Below, one piece after another: positions 21,901-32,320 of a stretch of 64,000 nt of DNA. Source of the DNA: Tetraselmis striata (lineage: Eukaryota > Chlorophyta > Chlorodendrophyceae > Chlorodendrales > Chlorodendraceae); contig VCJN01001792.1 in the NCBI GenBank assembly GCA_006384855.1, positions 1 to 64,000 on the forward strand, in the 5' to 3' direction. Under the pieces are notes generated by a model. It was given only the letters and a program-made list of their open reading frames with translations, did no database searches and had not been told where the DNA came from. Position numbers and translations under genes: made by a program. How positions within the stretch are numbered: position 1 is the stretch's first letter; every line of letters starts with the position of its first letter.

Positions 21901-24900
21901 GCGCTGCACCTTTTGTTGCCGCTGCGCACGAGTTACTTTTACGGCATGCTAATTTACTCGCCATCGCACGTTCCCCCGCAGACCCCGAGCGCAGGAGCTG
22001 CTCCGAGCGGCGCACCCCCTCCCGTGCTTGCTGCCGAGCCGCAGCCCGCATGGACAGTGGCGCCGGCTGTCGCCAAGGTGAGATGCCCGCGCTGCACCTT
22101 TTGTTGCCGCTGCGCACGAGTTACTTTTACGGCATGCTAATTTACTCGCCATCGCACGTTGCCCCCCGCAGACCCCGAGCGCAGGAGCTGCTCCGAGCGA
22201 CGCACCCCCTCCCGTGCTTGCTGCCGAGCCGAAGCCCGCATCGACAGTGGCGCCGGCTGTCGGCAAGGTGAGATGCCCGCGCTGCACCTTTTGTTGCCGC
22301 TGCTCACGAGTTACTTTTACGGCATGCTAATTTACTCGCCATCGCACGTTGCCCCCCGCAGACCCCGAGCGCAGGAGCTGGTCCGAGCGGTGCACCCCCT
22401 CCCGTGCTTGCTGCCGAGCCGAAGCCCGCATCGACAGTGGCGCCGGCTGTCGGCAAGGTGAGATGCCCGCGCTGCACCTTTTGTTGCCGCTGCGCACGAG
22501 TTACTTTTACGGCATGCTAATTTACTCGCCATCGCACGTTGCCCCCCGCAGACCCCGAGCGCAGGAGCTGCTCCGAGCGGCGCACCCCCTCCCGTGCTTG
22601 CTGCCGAGCCGAAGCCCGCATCGACAGTGGCGCCGGCTGTCGGCAAGGTGAGATGCCCGCGCTGCACCTTTAGTTGCCGCTGCGCACGAGTTACTTTTAC
22701 GGCATGCTAATTTACTCGCCATCGCACGTTGCCCCCCGCAGACCCCGAGCGCAGCAGCTGCTCCGAGCGACGCACCCCCGCCCGTGCTTGCTGCCGAGCC
22801 GAAGCCCGCATCGACAGTGGCGCCGGCTCTCGCCAAGGTGAGATGCCCGCGCTGCACCTTTTGTTGCCGCTGCGCACGAGTTACTTTTACGGCATGCTAA
22901 TTTACTCGCCATCGCACGTTGCCCCCCGCAGACCCCGAGCGCATGAGCTGCTCCGAGCGGCGCACCCCCTCCCGTGCTTGCTGCCGAGCCGCAGCCCGCA
23001 TGGATAGTGGCGCCGGCTGTCGGCAAGGTGAGATGCCCGCGCTGCACCTTTTGTTGCCGCTGCGCACGAGTTACTTTTACGGCATGCTAATTTACTCGCC
23101 ATCGCACGTTGCCCCCCGCAGACCCCGAGCGCAGGAGCTGCTCCGATACACATCTGACGCACCCCCTCCCGTGCTTGCTGCCGAGCCGAAGCCCGCATCG
23201 ACAGTGGCGCCGGCTGTCGGCAAGGTGAGATGCCCGCGCTGCACCTTTTGTTGCCGCTGCTCACGAGTTACTTTTACGGCATGCTAATTTACTCGCCATC
23301 GCACGTTCCCCCCCGCAGACCCCGAGCGCAGGAGCTGGTCCGAGCGGCGCACCCCCTCCCGTGCTTGCTGCCGAGCCGAAGCCCGCATCGACAGTGGCGC
23401 CGGCTGTCGCCAAGGTGAGATGCCCGCGCTGCACCTTTTGTTGCCGCTGCGCACGAGTTACTTTTACGGCATGCTAATTTACTAGCCATCGCACGTTGAC
23501 CCCGCAGACCCCGAGCGCAAAGGCTGCCCCGAGCGACGCACCCCGTCGCCCGAAACAGAGCAAAACTGCAGAGATGCTCGCCAAACTTACACAACAAAAG
23601 GTGTGTACGTGATTTGTGCCGTTGCCCGTCACTCAGCATTTAAAGCTGTATGTAAGACTTCCGCGCTTTGTCAGGGCATGAAGGGTGGGCAGAGGCAACC
23701 GTGCAAGCTTAACCCGGCATTTGTGAGCGCTCGGACTACATCACGTCGTCTCGCTACTTCAGCCAACGAGGACGCTGAGGACGACTTTCAGCCTCGGCCG
23801 AAGCGTAAGGCGTCTCAACCTATACAGGACCCGCCGGCGCGGAGCCTTCGAGCCCGTGGGACCCGCATGGCGGGTGACACGCCGTCGGTGCGCACTTCTT
23901 CGCATGTCCCTCGGCCCGCCGGGGGTTCTTCCGATCTGCATACAAGCTTACCGGCTCCTCCGCGTTGGGGCCAAAAAGGAGCACGCAGCCGTCCCCAGGG
24001 TGAGCGTCTCCTGCCTAGGGCACAGGCGACGGCGGGTAAACCCAGGACCGCGGCAAAGCCGGGTACAGCCGAAGCGGCTGCGACACACACAATTGGGCTT
24101 GCGAGTGCGTCGACTGTGCGGGCGCCGACGCCAACAGGAGCCGAGGACTCGCGGTTTCCATTCAGGGCAGCCAACCTCGTCGCGCGACACAATACTACTC
24201 CTCGGTTGTCTGTTTCAACTGCTAACCGTCGAGACCTCGTCGACCCCAGGTGTCGTGTCAGATCGGCTACTCAGGGTGCCAAGACAGCGCCGCCCAGGCA
24301 AGAACCTTTCCTGCAGCGCGCTGTGGGGAACGCCGATTTTTTAGCTAGGAAGCAACTCAGCTTCGTAGTCGAGGAAGAACTCGGCACGAAGATGGCGACG
24401 TTGCAGACTCACTTGCTGCTCACTTGCCCCGACTTCTTCCTCGCCGGCGAGAGGAGTCCTCTCATTCGAATTGGTGACCGGAGCCAGATGCTCATGCACC
24501 TTTCAGGCGAGCCCCCCCCCCCCCCCCCCCCCGCCCCCCCCCTCCCCCCCAACGTGGTCCCACTCCAATAATACATGCAGGTAAATTCCTCAGTCGATTG
24601 TTGACCGTCATTGATTTCAGGGCCTGAAGACCCCCGCTGCCAAGTGCCGAATTCCCTAGAGGAGTCGCTGCGCATTGTTCTGCTAGATACGGAAGATGGC
24701 CTACATCTCTACAGGGAACTCCAACACGTCTTCAACGAGATCATACAGAAGGCTCAATCTTTCCTCCAAATCGGTGAGTCGATGATGCCCGCCACGCAGT
24801 CGTTGGTTTTCGTGCCCTCCGGCGCGGACATCGGCCTGCCCGCTGTCAGCGCCCACCGAGGCACAATCGTGTTGCTCTTCTACTGGGGATGCTGTAGCCC

Positions 24901-26576
24901 TCTTCATCTCGTGCGTCACGGAGCGGACATTAGTCTCGAGGACGCGATGGCGTGGGTGTCTCCGACGTTGGTGAGACCCCCCCCCCCACACACACACACA
25001 CACTCGCTCATTCGGCTCGGAATGATTGTAATCCAAGCAGCGGTCGGTTGCTTAGAAGGATGTACACGGCGCAGGTTGCGCAAGCCGCGGCATCGGGCCT
25101 GGGCCTGGAAGAGTTTCTGCGGAGGTATTGGCCTCGCGTGCTCGGAAACGCGAGGGTAGGCGGAAACCTCTGCGAGGACCGCCCGGCTGCTGCGAGGGCT
25201 ATGGCGCCGTGGGGGGCGGTAGACGCGGACTACGTTCATGCGTGCGGTGGCAGCCGCTTGCGAGCCTCGCATTCGATGCCCGGCCTGGTTGTCGCGCTTG
25301 CGGGAGAACGCGTGGTTCGGGAGCCAGCCTTCAAGTCGGTGCCAATTACTGGTTGCGAGTCCTGCCGAGGAAACAAAGCCGCGGGGTACCTTTACGGCTA
25401 CGTTTGTCTCACCCCTGAGACCGGAGTGCCTGCACCGCCTCCGGATTGGCAACTAACCCCGCCGACGATGGTTTTCAATCCTGACCTCTTCCCGGACACT
25501 TACAGCAACAGCACATACAAGAGGCACCAGTTGCAGATTCCTCGTCTGATCGAAGTCTGCCGTCAGTACGGGCGCCTTGACCCTGCCGCGCTGTTCGTTG
25601 ACAACCCGTTAATCGCTGCGGATATCAGGCAATACCTTGACGACGAGTGCGGCTCACCGCCGCCAGAGGAGAAGTTCCCGACATCCGAAGAAGATTTCGC
25701 CCACCTGTCCCCTCTCGCCCCCCCCCGCCCTAGGTGATGTCCGCCGCCCACTTTGCACTATAATTAGCCCCCCCCCCCCCCCCCTCCACCACCACCATGT
25801 CTCCATACCGTGTAAACACAACTCTTCTGGTATGTAGCCAACCACCACCTCGCCAATTGTGCAGGTCTCAGTGTGTCACGGCACCTGGCCTTGGCAGCAC
25901 TCGGGAACAATTCTACGCGCGACTGGCGTGGGGAATGCCAGGGGAGTGGACCCAAGGCCATATTACTCGAGCTTTCTCCGTATTCACGTCGCTACGTAAG
26001 CAAAAAATACCTCCCATTATACCGACTGCCCCATGGGAGTATGACGTGATCAAGACGAGCGTTGCGAGTTTTAAAGGCTCGGTGATTTGGGACCCCTGCG
26101 CCGGGACGGGAGGTACAGAAATTGCGTTTCGAAGCATTGCCAAACGAATTTGGTTGAGTGATGTGATCGACTATGGCTGCGCAGACTTTGTCGCCGACGC
26201 GCTTTTACCTGAAACACATGACAGCGTAAGGTTGCGAGCAAACCCCTCGCCGTATATAATTGTCACGTCGCCGTGGTTCAGCATGCTGGACATGTTTGTA
26301 CCGGTGGCACTGGCGTCGAGCGCCACGCTGCTCTGCGTGCAAGTCCCGCACACGTATCTGTCACAGGGCCCAAAGCCCAGGTTGGAGTTCTTCGCGTCTC
26401 TGGCAGGGCAGAAACGCCTATGTATTCTATACTCATCACGAGACAGAAACCCGGCAACAAACATGCGCGCTATGTGGCTTGTGATATGTAAGGGAGGCGT
26501 TGCAATCGACAATTACATAACGGAGGTCGCGTTATCGCAAAGGATCCCCTTGCTGATAGAGCCAGTGCGCGCATAG
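18740..26576 (+). CDS. Ulp1-like peptidase / tandem-exon / methyltransferase-like fusion gene
   Basis: Phase-compatible exons are 18740-18808, 18929-18997, 19201-19506, 19623-19922, 20017-21468, ten 32-codon repeat exons (21604-23414), 23508-23600, 23675-24506 (GC donor), 24621-24970, 25075-25733 and 25865-26576, about 1,930 aa. The first exon was not found. The 484-codon exon has the layout of a C48/Ulp1 cysteine peptidase: Gly-Gly-His-Phe (His 20470-20472), Tyr-Asp-Ser-Leu (Asp 20533-20535), then Gln-Gln-Asp-Gly...Asn-Ser-Cys-Cys (20671-20703). Next come the Ala/Pro-rich repeats, a basic disordered region, and an unknown domain with Cys-Glu-Ser-Cys. The last exon has Asp-Pro-Cys-Ala-Gly-Thr-Gly-Gly and Thr-Ser-Pro-Trp-Phe, typical of an N6-adenine-type methyltransferase. 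Repeat exon 9 contains a stop that may be an assembly fault. Two or more separate genes remain possible. Confidence 0.6.
21604..23600 (+). repeat. Tandem array of 190-bp exon-intron units
   Basis: Ten units repeat an exon of 96 bp and an intron of about 94 bp. Exons start at 21604, 21794, 21982, 22172, 22362, 22552, 22742, 22932, 23122 and 23319; a diverged 93-bp exon follows at 23508. Each exon begins ACCCCGAGCGCA after cccgcag and ends (G/C)CAAG before gtgagatgcc. The intron has a likely branch point in gcatgctaattta. Each exon adds 32 residues (Thr-Pro-Ser-Ala-Gly-Ala...Pro-Ala-Val-Gly-Lys), rich in Ala and Pro, in phase 0. Exon 9 is 103 bp because of an odd insertion. Copies differ by only a few bases, so the array is recent or being homogenised. 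Confidence 0.9.
23122..23224 (+). other. Aberrant repeat exon 9 with insertion and stop
   Basis: Where sister units read ctccgagcgacgcacc, this one reads ctccgatacacatctgacgcacc, a net gain of 7 bases. It shifts the frame and gives a TGA within the exon. The bases atacacatctgacgc (23146-23160) equal part of the Nextera sequencing adapter, although gacgc also occurs naturally in sister units. An assembly artefact is therefore a serious possibility. Confidence 0.7.
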
Positions 26577-26602
26577 AATCGACAGTGAGGCCAGATGTAA
26601 CT

Positions 26603-29211
26603 CTACTTTGTCGCTAGCGTTGCCTTGCCTCGAAGAGTCTCCGCCAAGGACATGTCGAGTTCAGCCGCACCGTCACTACCACTGTCTGCCTCGGAATGGG
26701 GGGAAGTTCTGGGGGTTGCGACTTGGTCGCAAGCGGGATCGTAGCTCGGCAGCTTTAGCGGCCTCTTCGGCGGTCGTTCTTTCCGGCGTGGCTTCCTAGA
26801 CCATAAGATGTCAGGGCTGGAAGCAGGTTGGACACCGAATTCGGCATCCAGCTCGGCCATGAGTCGACGACGCTCTTCATCCGGAGAGACGGCGGCAACT
26901 ACCGTACTGATTGGGACTTGAGGCCTCCTTTTATTGACGGGGTTGTCGCGGTCACGTGGCGCGGCCTTCGACACGCAAGGGATGGGCCGCGCGCGCTTGC
27001 GGGACTGTTGGCCCCTTGCGTGTCCTGCGGGCGTACTCTGCTCAAGCTGCCGAGGCGCATCGTCGTGCGCCGCGACTGGTTTAGCGCCGGCTTTTCGAGG
27101 TCGGCCGCGCTTGCGGGGTTGCAGCCCGCTACTCTTCTCCGGTGGGGGTCCCTGAAGTCCGTCGACGGGCCCGGCAACGCCCTTGGCCGTTGTAGCTGCC
27201 GAAGGTACATTGGGGCGGTCGCGCCTGAGTGCCATTTGGCCCCTACCAAGCCCCGCCGGCGATACGCTCAGGTCCGGGCATCCCATGGGAACCGAGGGTG
27301 CAACATGCTTGCGGGGTCGCCCGCGCTTGCGGGGCTCCAGCCCGTCGCATGCGCCTGTGTCCTCCCCGGGGACAGCTGAATCTTGTGTTTGCTGAAGATC
27401 GGCCACACGTTCTGTGACAAGCGTGGTAACTGACGGTGTCGCCGGGGGGATGCGCGCCGGGGGCTGACGCGGTTGACGCGCAGTCGCGACAATGCCCGAA
27501 CGACCTGCGCCTCGTCCTCGCCCTGGAGCCCTGCCTCGTCCACGCCTCCCACCTCCCCCTCGTCCCCGGGCACGCATGCGCCCTGCGCCGTCTGGTGGTT
27601 GGACCTGCAAAGCTGGGACGCCGTGCGCAGCTCGGTGCGGCGGGTTCTGGCCCGCCATGCCTACGACGTCCTGCTCGAAACGCAGGCGAACATCCGTATC
27701 GTGAAGTGGTGGTGGTAGCAGGTAACAGCCTGCGGCGGCGGTTATAACACACGTTCAAGCAAATCATTTGGTCCGGCCCGATTCCAACTTATAGACAAAG
27801 AGATAGACGGGCGTCACCTTGGCCGCGGGGAACATCGTCCTAATTGCCAAAACCACTCCAGAGCCCTTGTCGGAGACAACAGCAGAAGGGTCGAGGGCGA
27901 CGCCAAAAAGCTCGCGACAGGTTGTCGAGAGACCCCGAAAGAGTGTCAGAAAGGCAGGCGCAGTCTCAGAGCGAGCGAAGCAAAACGCAATTGGCAAGAA
28001 CGTGTTGACGAGTTTCCGTTTGAAGCTGGATTTTCTGATCGTAGTCGTGCCGACTGTCAGGAGGACCCACTTGTTGAACGACACCTTGTGCGTGCCGTCA
28101 GTCATAAGGTGCAAGGGCAGCCCTGAAAGCAAAGCCATCCGAAGGGTGGTCAAGAGCTCGAGTGAAGAAAACGCCACAGCACTCGACTCCTCATCCACTC
28201 CGTCTCGGAGCACAACCAAGTCAGTTTCTGTCACTCTATCCAACGCAGTCCCGGATGGCAATGCCTTTGACTCGGCCCACTCGCGCAGATCGTGAAAAGA
28301 TGTGAGCTGAAACGCTCCTTTGCCGAGCTTGATCAAATACTTTTTCCACCGCCGTAGCTGAGTTAGGAGCTGGGGCCGCATGCCATCCAAGACTCCGGCA
28401 GCGCGTATGGTCGAGCGTGGTACATGCTCCAACGCATTCTTTGGCGACATTCCCCGAAGCAGGAGCGGCTGCAATATGCCCCGAAGCGACTGAGGTACAC
28501 CCTCCCCACCACGGATCTCGACAAGTGTAGTCGTGTGAACATCGTTGCTGAACTGCAACTCCCACTTGCCGGTTTGCTTGTTGACAACCGCGCGCATCCG
28601 GGCCGGGCAGGCTACATGCTGCCGGCACTGGTACACCTGTAAACATACAGAGTTCCGTTGGTTCGACCGCAGGTGACTGCTACCTGCACGCGGAAATTAC
28701 GTGACGAGGGGCAGCATACCTTTGTAGCCGCCGAGGCATACAAAAATCGCCATTTAGTAGGGAGGCCTGAGATCACAGACTTGACCGCTATGTAGTCGGC
28801 ATATTCAGCGTGGCCGTCTTCGGCAGGAAGCCAGTGACTACCGATATGGTGAGGTTGTACCTCATCCTCAGCCGGGGTGGGCCGTGGGGCGCCTGCAACT
28901 GCCGTGTCGGAACGCCTAGCGCTGCCTTGCATGCCGGGGCTGCCTGCGGCACCCTCTTTAGACGCCACTACTTCGGCCAAAGACGCAGTGGGGCGCTGGG
29001 CACCCCCCCTTAACGACTCTTCCAAGGTCGCAACATCACGCAATGCTGCCCCACGCGAGGAGACGGGCCGGCCAACGGCAGACCCGATACAACTTGTTGC
29101 CATCTCGAGAAGAACTTCCCTACTCATCAGTCCCTCATTTTCTGCAAGGAGTTCCCGCACCTCCCCGAGTGCGGCGCGAAGTTCGTGTATAGCCCGCAAG
29201 GGGGAACCCAT
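26603..29211 (-). CDS. MULE-type transposase with FLYWCH-like finger and AT-hooks
   Basis: Proposed exons are 29211-28720, 28636-27818 and a third ending at 26603; the third may start at 27670, but that junction is unclear. The N-terminal part is variable. Across the first junction lies a FLYWCH/FAR1-like zinc region (Trp-Arg-Phe-Leu-Tyr...Tyr-Gln-Cys-Arg-Gln-His-Val-Ala-Cys-Pro-Ala). Then comes a DDE-like core: Thr-Asp-Gly-Thr-His-Lys (Asp 28097-28099), Ala-Arg-Ser-Glu, and Val-Ser-Asp-Lys-Gly-Ser (Asp 27869-27871) before Phe-Pro-Ala-Ala-Lys. The C-terminal 350 residues are basic, with an Arg/Gly tract and two AT-hooks (Pro-Arg-Lys-Arg-Gly-Arg-Pro-Arg-Lys). I did not find the third catalytic acid, so it may be defective or mis-spliced in my model. 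Confidence 0.6.
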
Positions 29212-29512
29212 ACTGACCCCGCAGCCCTACTTCCTACTTGTTTCAGCGAGAACTGTTAGGCAGGTGTGTGAAACGGATAACTGCCCCGACTTCGCGGCAA
29301 CCTACCTACCTACCTACCTTCGGAGAACCTGCCTCGACCCGCCGCCTTTGGGTCGTTCCGCCGCCACCAAATGATCATGTACTTTGTGCCAGTACACGCG
29401 AACCCTAAAAACCTGCCCAGGGTTTAAAGCTAGTAAATTGTCCCATTTTCAGTGAGTCATAAGTGAAGTATAGTGGCCTCTACCGTTTACGCTAGTATCT
29501 TGTCCCATTCCC
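28651..29512. repeat. Right-end repeat, copy A (MULE-1)
   Basis: This segment matches 32321-33174 along nearly its whole length with scattered substitutions and small indels. It holds the first exon of the transposase, a cctacctacctacc microsatellite, and the right terminal repeat of the element. Confidence 0.9.
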
Positions 29513-30364
29513 GTGTTCGAGGTCGTTGTCGAGCAATTGTTGGTCCATCGTTGTTAAGTTAAGCGCAGATCGGGGCGACGAGACAGTAGGGCATCGGCCT
29601 CATTTTGAGATCCTCTGCGGTACAGAATGTCAAGCACTAGTTAATCAGTGCGGGGGTGTTTGGTCAAGTATGGGGAGATAGTGTGTAACCACAGTGTGTG
29701 GCGGCGGCCTAACGCCGGTTGGGTAGGGAGGTGACGAAGAGTGGCATGATCAGTAATAACAGTGATTTTGGAACTGCCCTGCTCTATGTAACAGCGCCAT
29801 TCATCTAGCGCACAAACAACACCAGTTCCTGATCATAAGCGGGATATCGGGTGTGGGTTTCCTGGAGCACCTTGGCAAAATAGGCACAAGGGCGAAGGTC
29901 GCCATCAGAGTCTTTCCGCAAGAGCACAGCGCCAAGGGGGTACTTGGACGCATGGTGGATATAACAAATTCGGAGTCGGGGCCGGTTCGCGGGGACATGA
30001 GCACTACTAGAGCGGAGCAGAGGGCTTGTTTAAGAGCATTGAACGCAACATGTTCACGCTCACCCCATACAAACTTTTCGGTATTTATTATTCTGCATAT
30101 ATGTCGCAAAGTGGGGCAGCCATATGGAAATATTTGCGTACATGCCGTCGGTAGAAGTTGCAAAAGCCTAAAAATTGTTGTATTGGTTGTACCGTGAGCG
30201 GCGGGGCCCAGTCTCTAATAGCCTTAAGTCTTTTGTTAGAGGGACGGGAGCCGGAGCGGCTAACCATATGACCTAAGTATTAGAGTTCGTTTCGGGGAAA
30301 AATCACTTAGGCGGTCGAAGACGAATATCATGTGCTGCCAAGAGGCTGAGCATGGTGTCTAGGT
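29513..30364 (-). pseudogene. pol: Ty3/gypsy pol: end of reverse transcriptase and RNase H
   Basis: This is a middle fragment of the chromovirus pol gene. It contains the Phe-Val-Trp-Gly...Ala-Phe-Asn-Ala-Leu-Lys segment at the RT/RNase H border, a Thr-Asp-His-Ala-Thr-Leu-Arg-His-Leu motif, and Asn-Glu-Ala-Asp-Ala-Leu-Leu-Ser-Arg-Arg-Pro-Asp near its end. Frameshifts and stops interrupt it. It is flanked by the MULE-1 right end and the MULE-2 left end, which both inserted into this retroelement. Confidence 0.85.
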
Positions 30365-30374
30365 GCCGTAAATG
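30365..30374. repeat. Target-site duplication of MULE-2, left copy
   Basis: GCCGTAAATG is repeated exactly at 33175-33184, directly outside both terminal repeats. A 9-11 bp duplication is typical of MULE insertion. Confidence 0.85.
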
Positions 30375-31458
30375 AGAAAAGCGCAATATTATAGCGTAAA
30401 CGGTAGAGGCCACTATACTTCACTTTTGACTCACTGAAAATGGGACAATTTACTAGCTCACGCGCCAAACAATGTACTACAGACATACATATACAGCGCA
30501 AAGTACTGTACTCGCCGTCGCCGCCGCCATCCCTTATCCCGCCCACTCGAGTGGAGGGGGGGCTGCGCAGTACTACTAGTCGCTACTAGTATACCTTTCC
30601 ACCACCGCCAAGGCTGCCCAGAACCCAAACCGGGCCGTGGCAGACAGTTTGCGACTATTCATAGGAAAGGATCCCACGCGACACAGGCATGCAGGGTCTT
30701 AACTTACACAAAAAGGCGCGAACGCCCGGATCCGTGACATGAATGGACTCCGTCTACCTTCGGCGTAGGTCTGCACGGCTAGTGAGTAGGCAGCTATAGA
30801 GACTTGCAGCTCACGCTATCGGTTACTGCCATGCAGGCTGGGGTAGGTCCCATCGCGATGGAGGTGCCTAGCAACCCCCCCCCCCCCCCCCGCTTCCCCC
30901 CCGCACGCGGCCACCCTCTCGAGAGTCTGCCAGCCGGTCCGCCCGACCCGCTCGACCAAGGGCTGCGTCTGCTCGACGTGCCCCCACCCAACGCTCTCGT
31001 CGCGTGGCGGCCCTTGCCGTTGGACCTAGCCGGGCCGATACGCAGTCAGTGGCGGGTCAAGAGCAGGGCCCGCCAGCGGCAGACATGTCGCCGAGCTTGG
31101 CTGTCGCTGGCGATGCGGGCGAGGGCTGGCCTACGCATAGCGATAGCCAGGCTGGGGAGAGCGGCGGGCAGGGAGCCGGCGCGTCGGCAGCCACACCCTG
31201 TGGACTTGCGCTAGCATTAGGCGGGGGTGGGGGCGTGCCGGATGCCAGCGGTTCGGAGGCTGATAAAGGCGCGACAACCACCATGCTCACGGTAAGAGCT
31301 GTGGAATAGGCGGGATGGAGGACGGGGGGCGGGGGGGGGGGGGGGGTGGGGGGGGGAGGTTGTGGCCGTGCTGTGATGTAATGCTGTGGTAGTGTGGTGC
31401 ACCTTTGCATTTTTATACGGCTTGCTAATTATGTCGCCATTACACGTTCGACTGACAG

Positions 31459-32320
31459 CCCCCGACTCCAAAAACTAGCACGAGCAACGCACTCCCTGCC
31501 CCCGCTGCCGACGAGTTGCAGCCGGCCTCAAAAGACGCAACGCCAGTCGCCGAGGTGGGCGGCCTTGCTGCGATGTAAAGTTGCTGTCCTGGGCTTCTGT
31601 TGTTTTCGGCTTGCTAATTATGTCGCCATCGCGCGTTCGACCCACAGCCCCCGATTGCAAAGCACGAGCGACGCACCCCCTTGCCTTGCTGCCGACGAGT
31701 CGCAGCCGGCCTCAAATGAAGCGACGCCAGTCGCCACGGTGGGCGGCCTTGCTTCGATGTAAGGCTATGCTAGGCTGTTTTAGTTTTCGACTGGCTAATT
31801 ATGTCGCCATCGCACGTTCCACCCACAGCCCCTGAGTGCAAAACGTGGCACAAGCGACGCACCCCCTTCGCCTTGCTGCCGACGAGTCGCCGCCGGGTCG
31901 CATGCGCCACCAGTCGCAAGGGTGGGCGGCTTTGCTGCGATGTAAGGTTAAGCTAGGCTTTTGCAGTTTCCGGCTTGCTAATTATTATGCCGCCATCGCA
32001 CGTTCCACCGATAGCCCCCGAGTCCCAAACCTTGCACGAGCGACGCATCCCCTCGCCCGATGCTGACGAGTCGCAGCCGCCCTCAAAAGAAGCGACACAC
32101 GTCGCCAAGGTGGTCGGCCTTGCTGCGACATAATGTTGTTGTCCACCTTTGCATTTTTATGGCTTGCTACTTATGTCGCCATCGCGCGTTCAACCTACCC
32201 ACATCCCCCCGACTCCTAGCTGCACGAGCGACGTACCCCCTCGCCTTGCTGCCGCATAGTCGCAACCGGCCTCAAAAGAAGCGACGCCAGCCGCAAGGTG
32301 GGCGGCCTTGCTGCAATGTA
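31459..32320 (+). repeat. Decayed second exon-intron array (about 180-bp units)
   Basis: About five units recur, with exon starts near 31459, 31648, 31829, 32015 and 32207. The first exon (31459-31554) is intact: 96 bp, phase 0, 32 codons ending Pro-Val-Ala-Glu before gtgggcgg. Its Pro-Ala-Ser and Ala-Ala-Asp/Glu core aligns with the MULE-1 repeat. The introns keep the ggcttgctaatta branch-point region and tcgccatcgcgcgtt, also seen in MULE-1. Unit 2 has lost 5 bases and others have further shifts, so the array no longer codes. Confidence 0.75.

Larger units (their letters stand above)
18681..29512. mobile_element. MULE-1: large MULE-like transposon with cargo gene
   Basis: The right end (28651-29512) is nearly identical to the right end of MULE-2 and finishes with the complement of GGGAATGGGACAAGAT. 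The left end is not clean: GGGAATGGG at 18681-18689 matches the outermost nine bases, but the rest of the long terminal repeat is missing, and no perfect target duplication flanks it. The element splits Ty3 pol between RNase H (29513 on) and integrase (18640 down). Inside, two genes converge: a + strand multi-exon gene (18740-26576) and a minus-strand transposase (29211-26603), with only 26 bases between their stops. The two-gene convergent layout suits an autonomous element. Confidence 0.65.

Noticed and set aside
21604-23600. CRISPR-like array
   Set aside because: Units are 190 bp, almost identical throughout, with splice signals and no spacers; this is eukaryotic DNA.
21749-23639. Many ORFs of 60-120 codons on both strands
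   Set aside because: They arise from reading through the tandem exon-intron units, introns included; only the spliced phase-0 exons make sense.
29280-29320. cctacctacctacc run as a regulatory site
   Set aside because: It is a simple microsatellite present in both MULE right ends.
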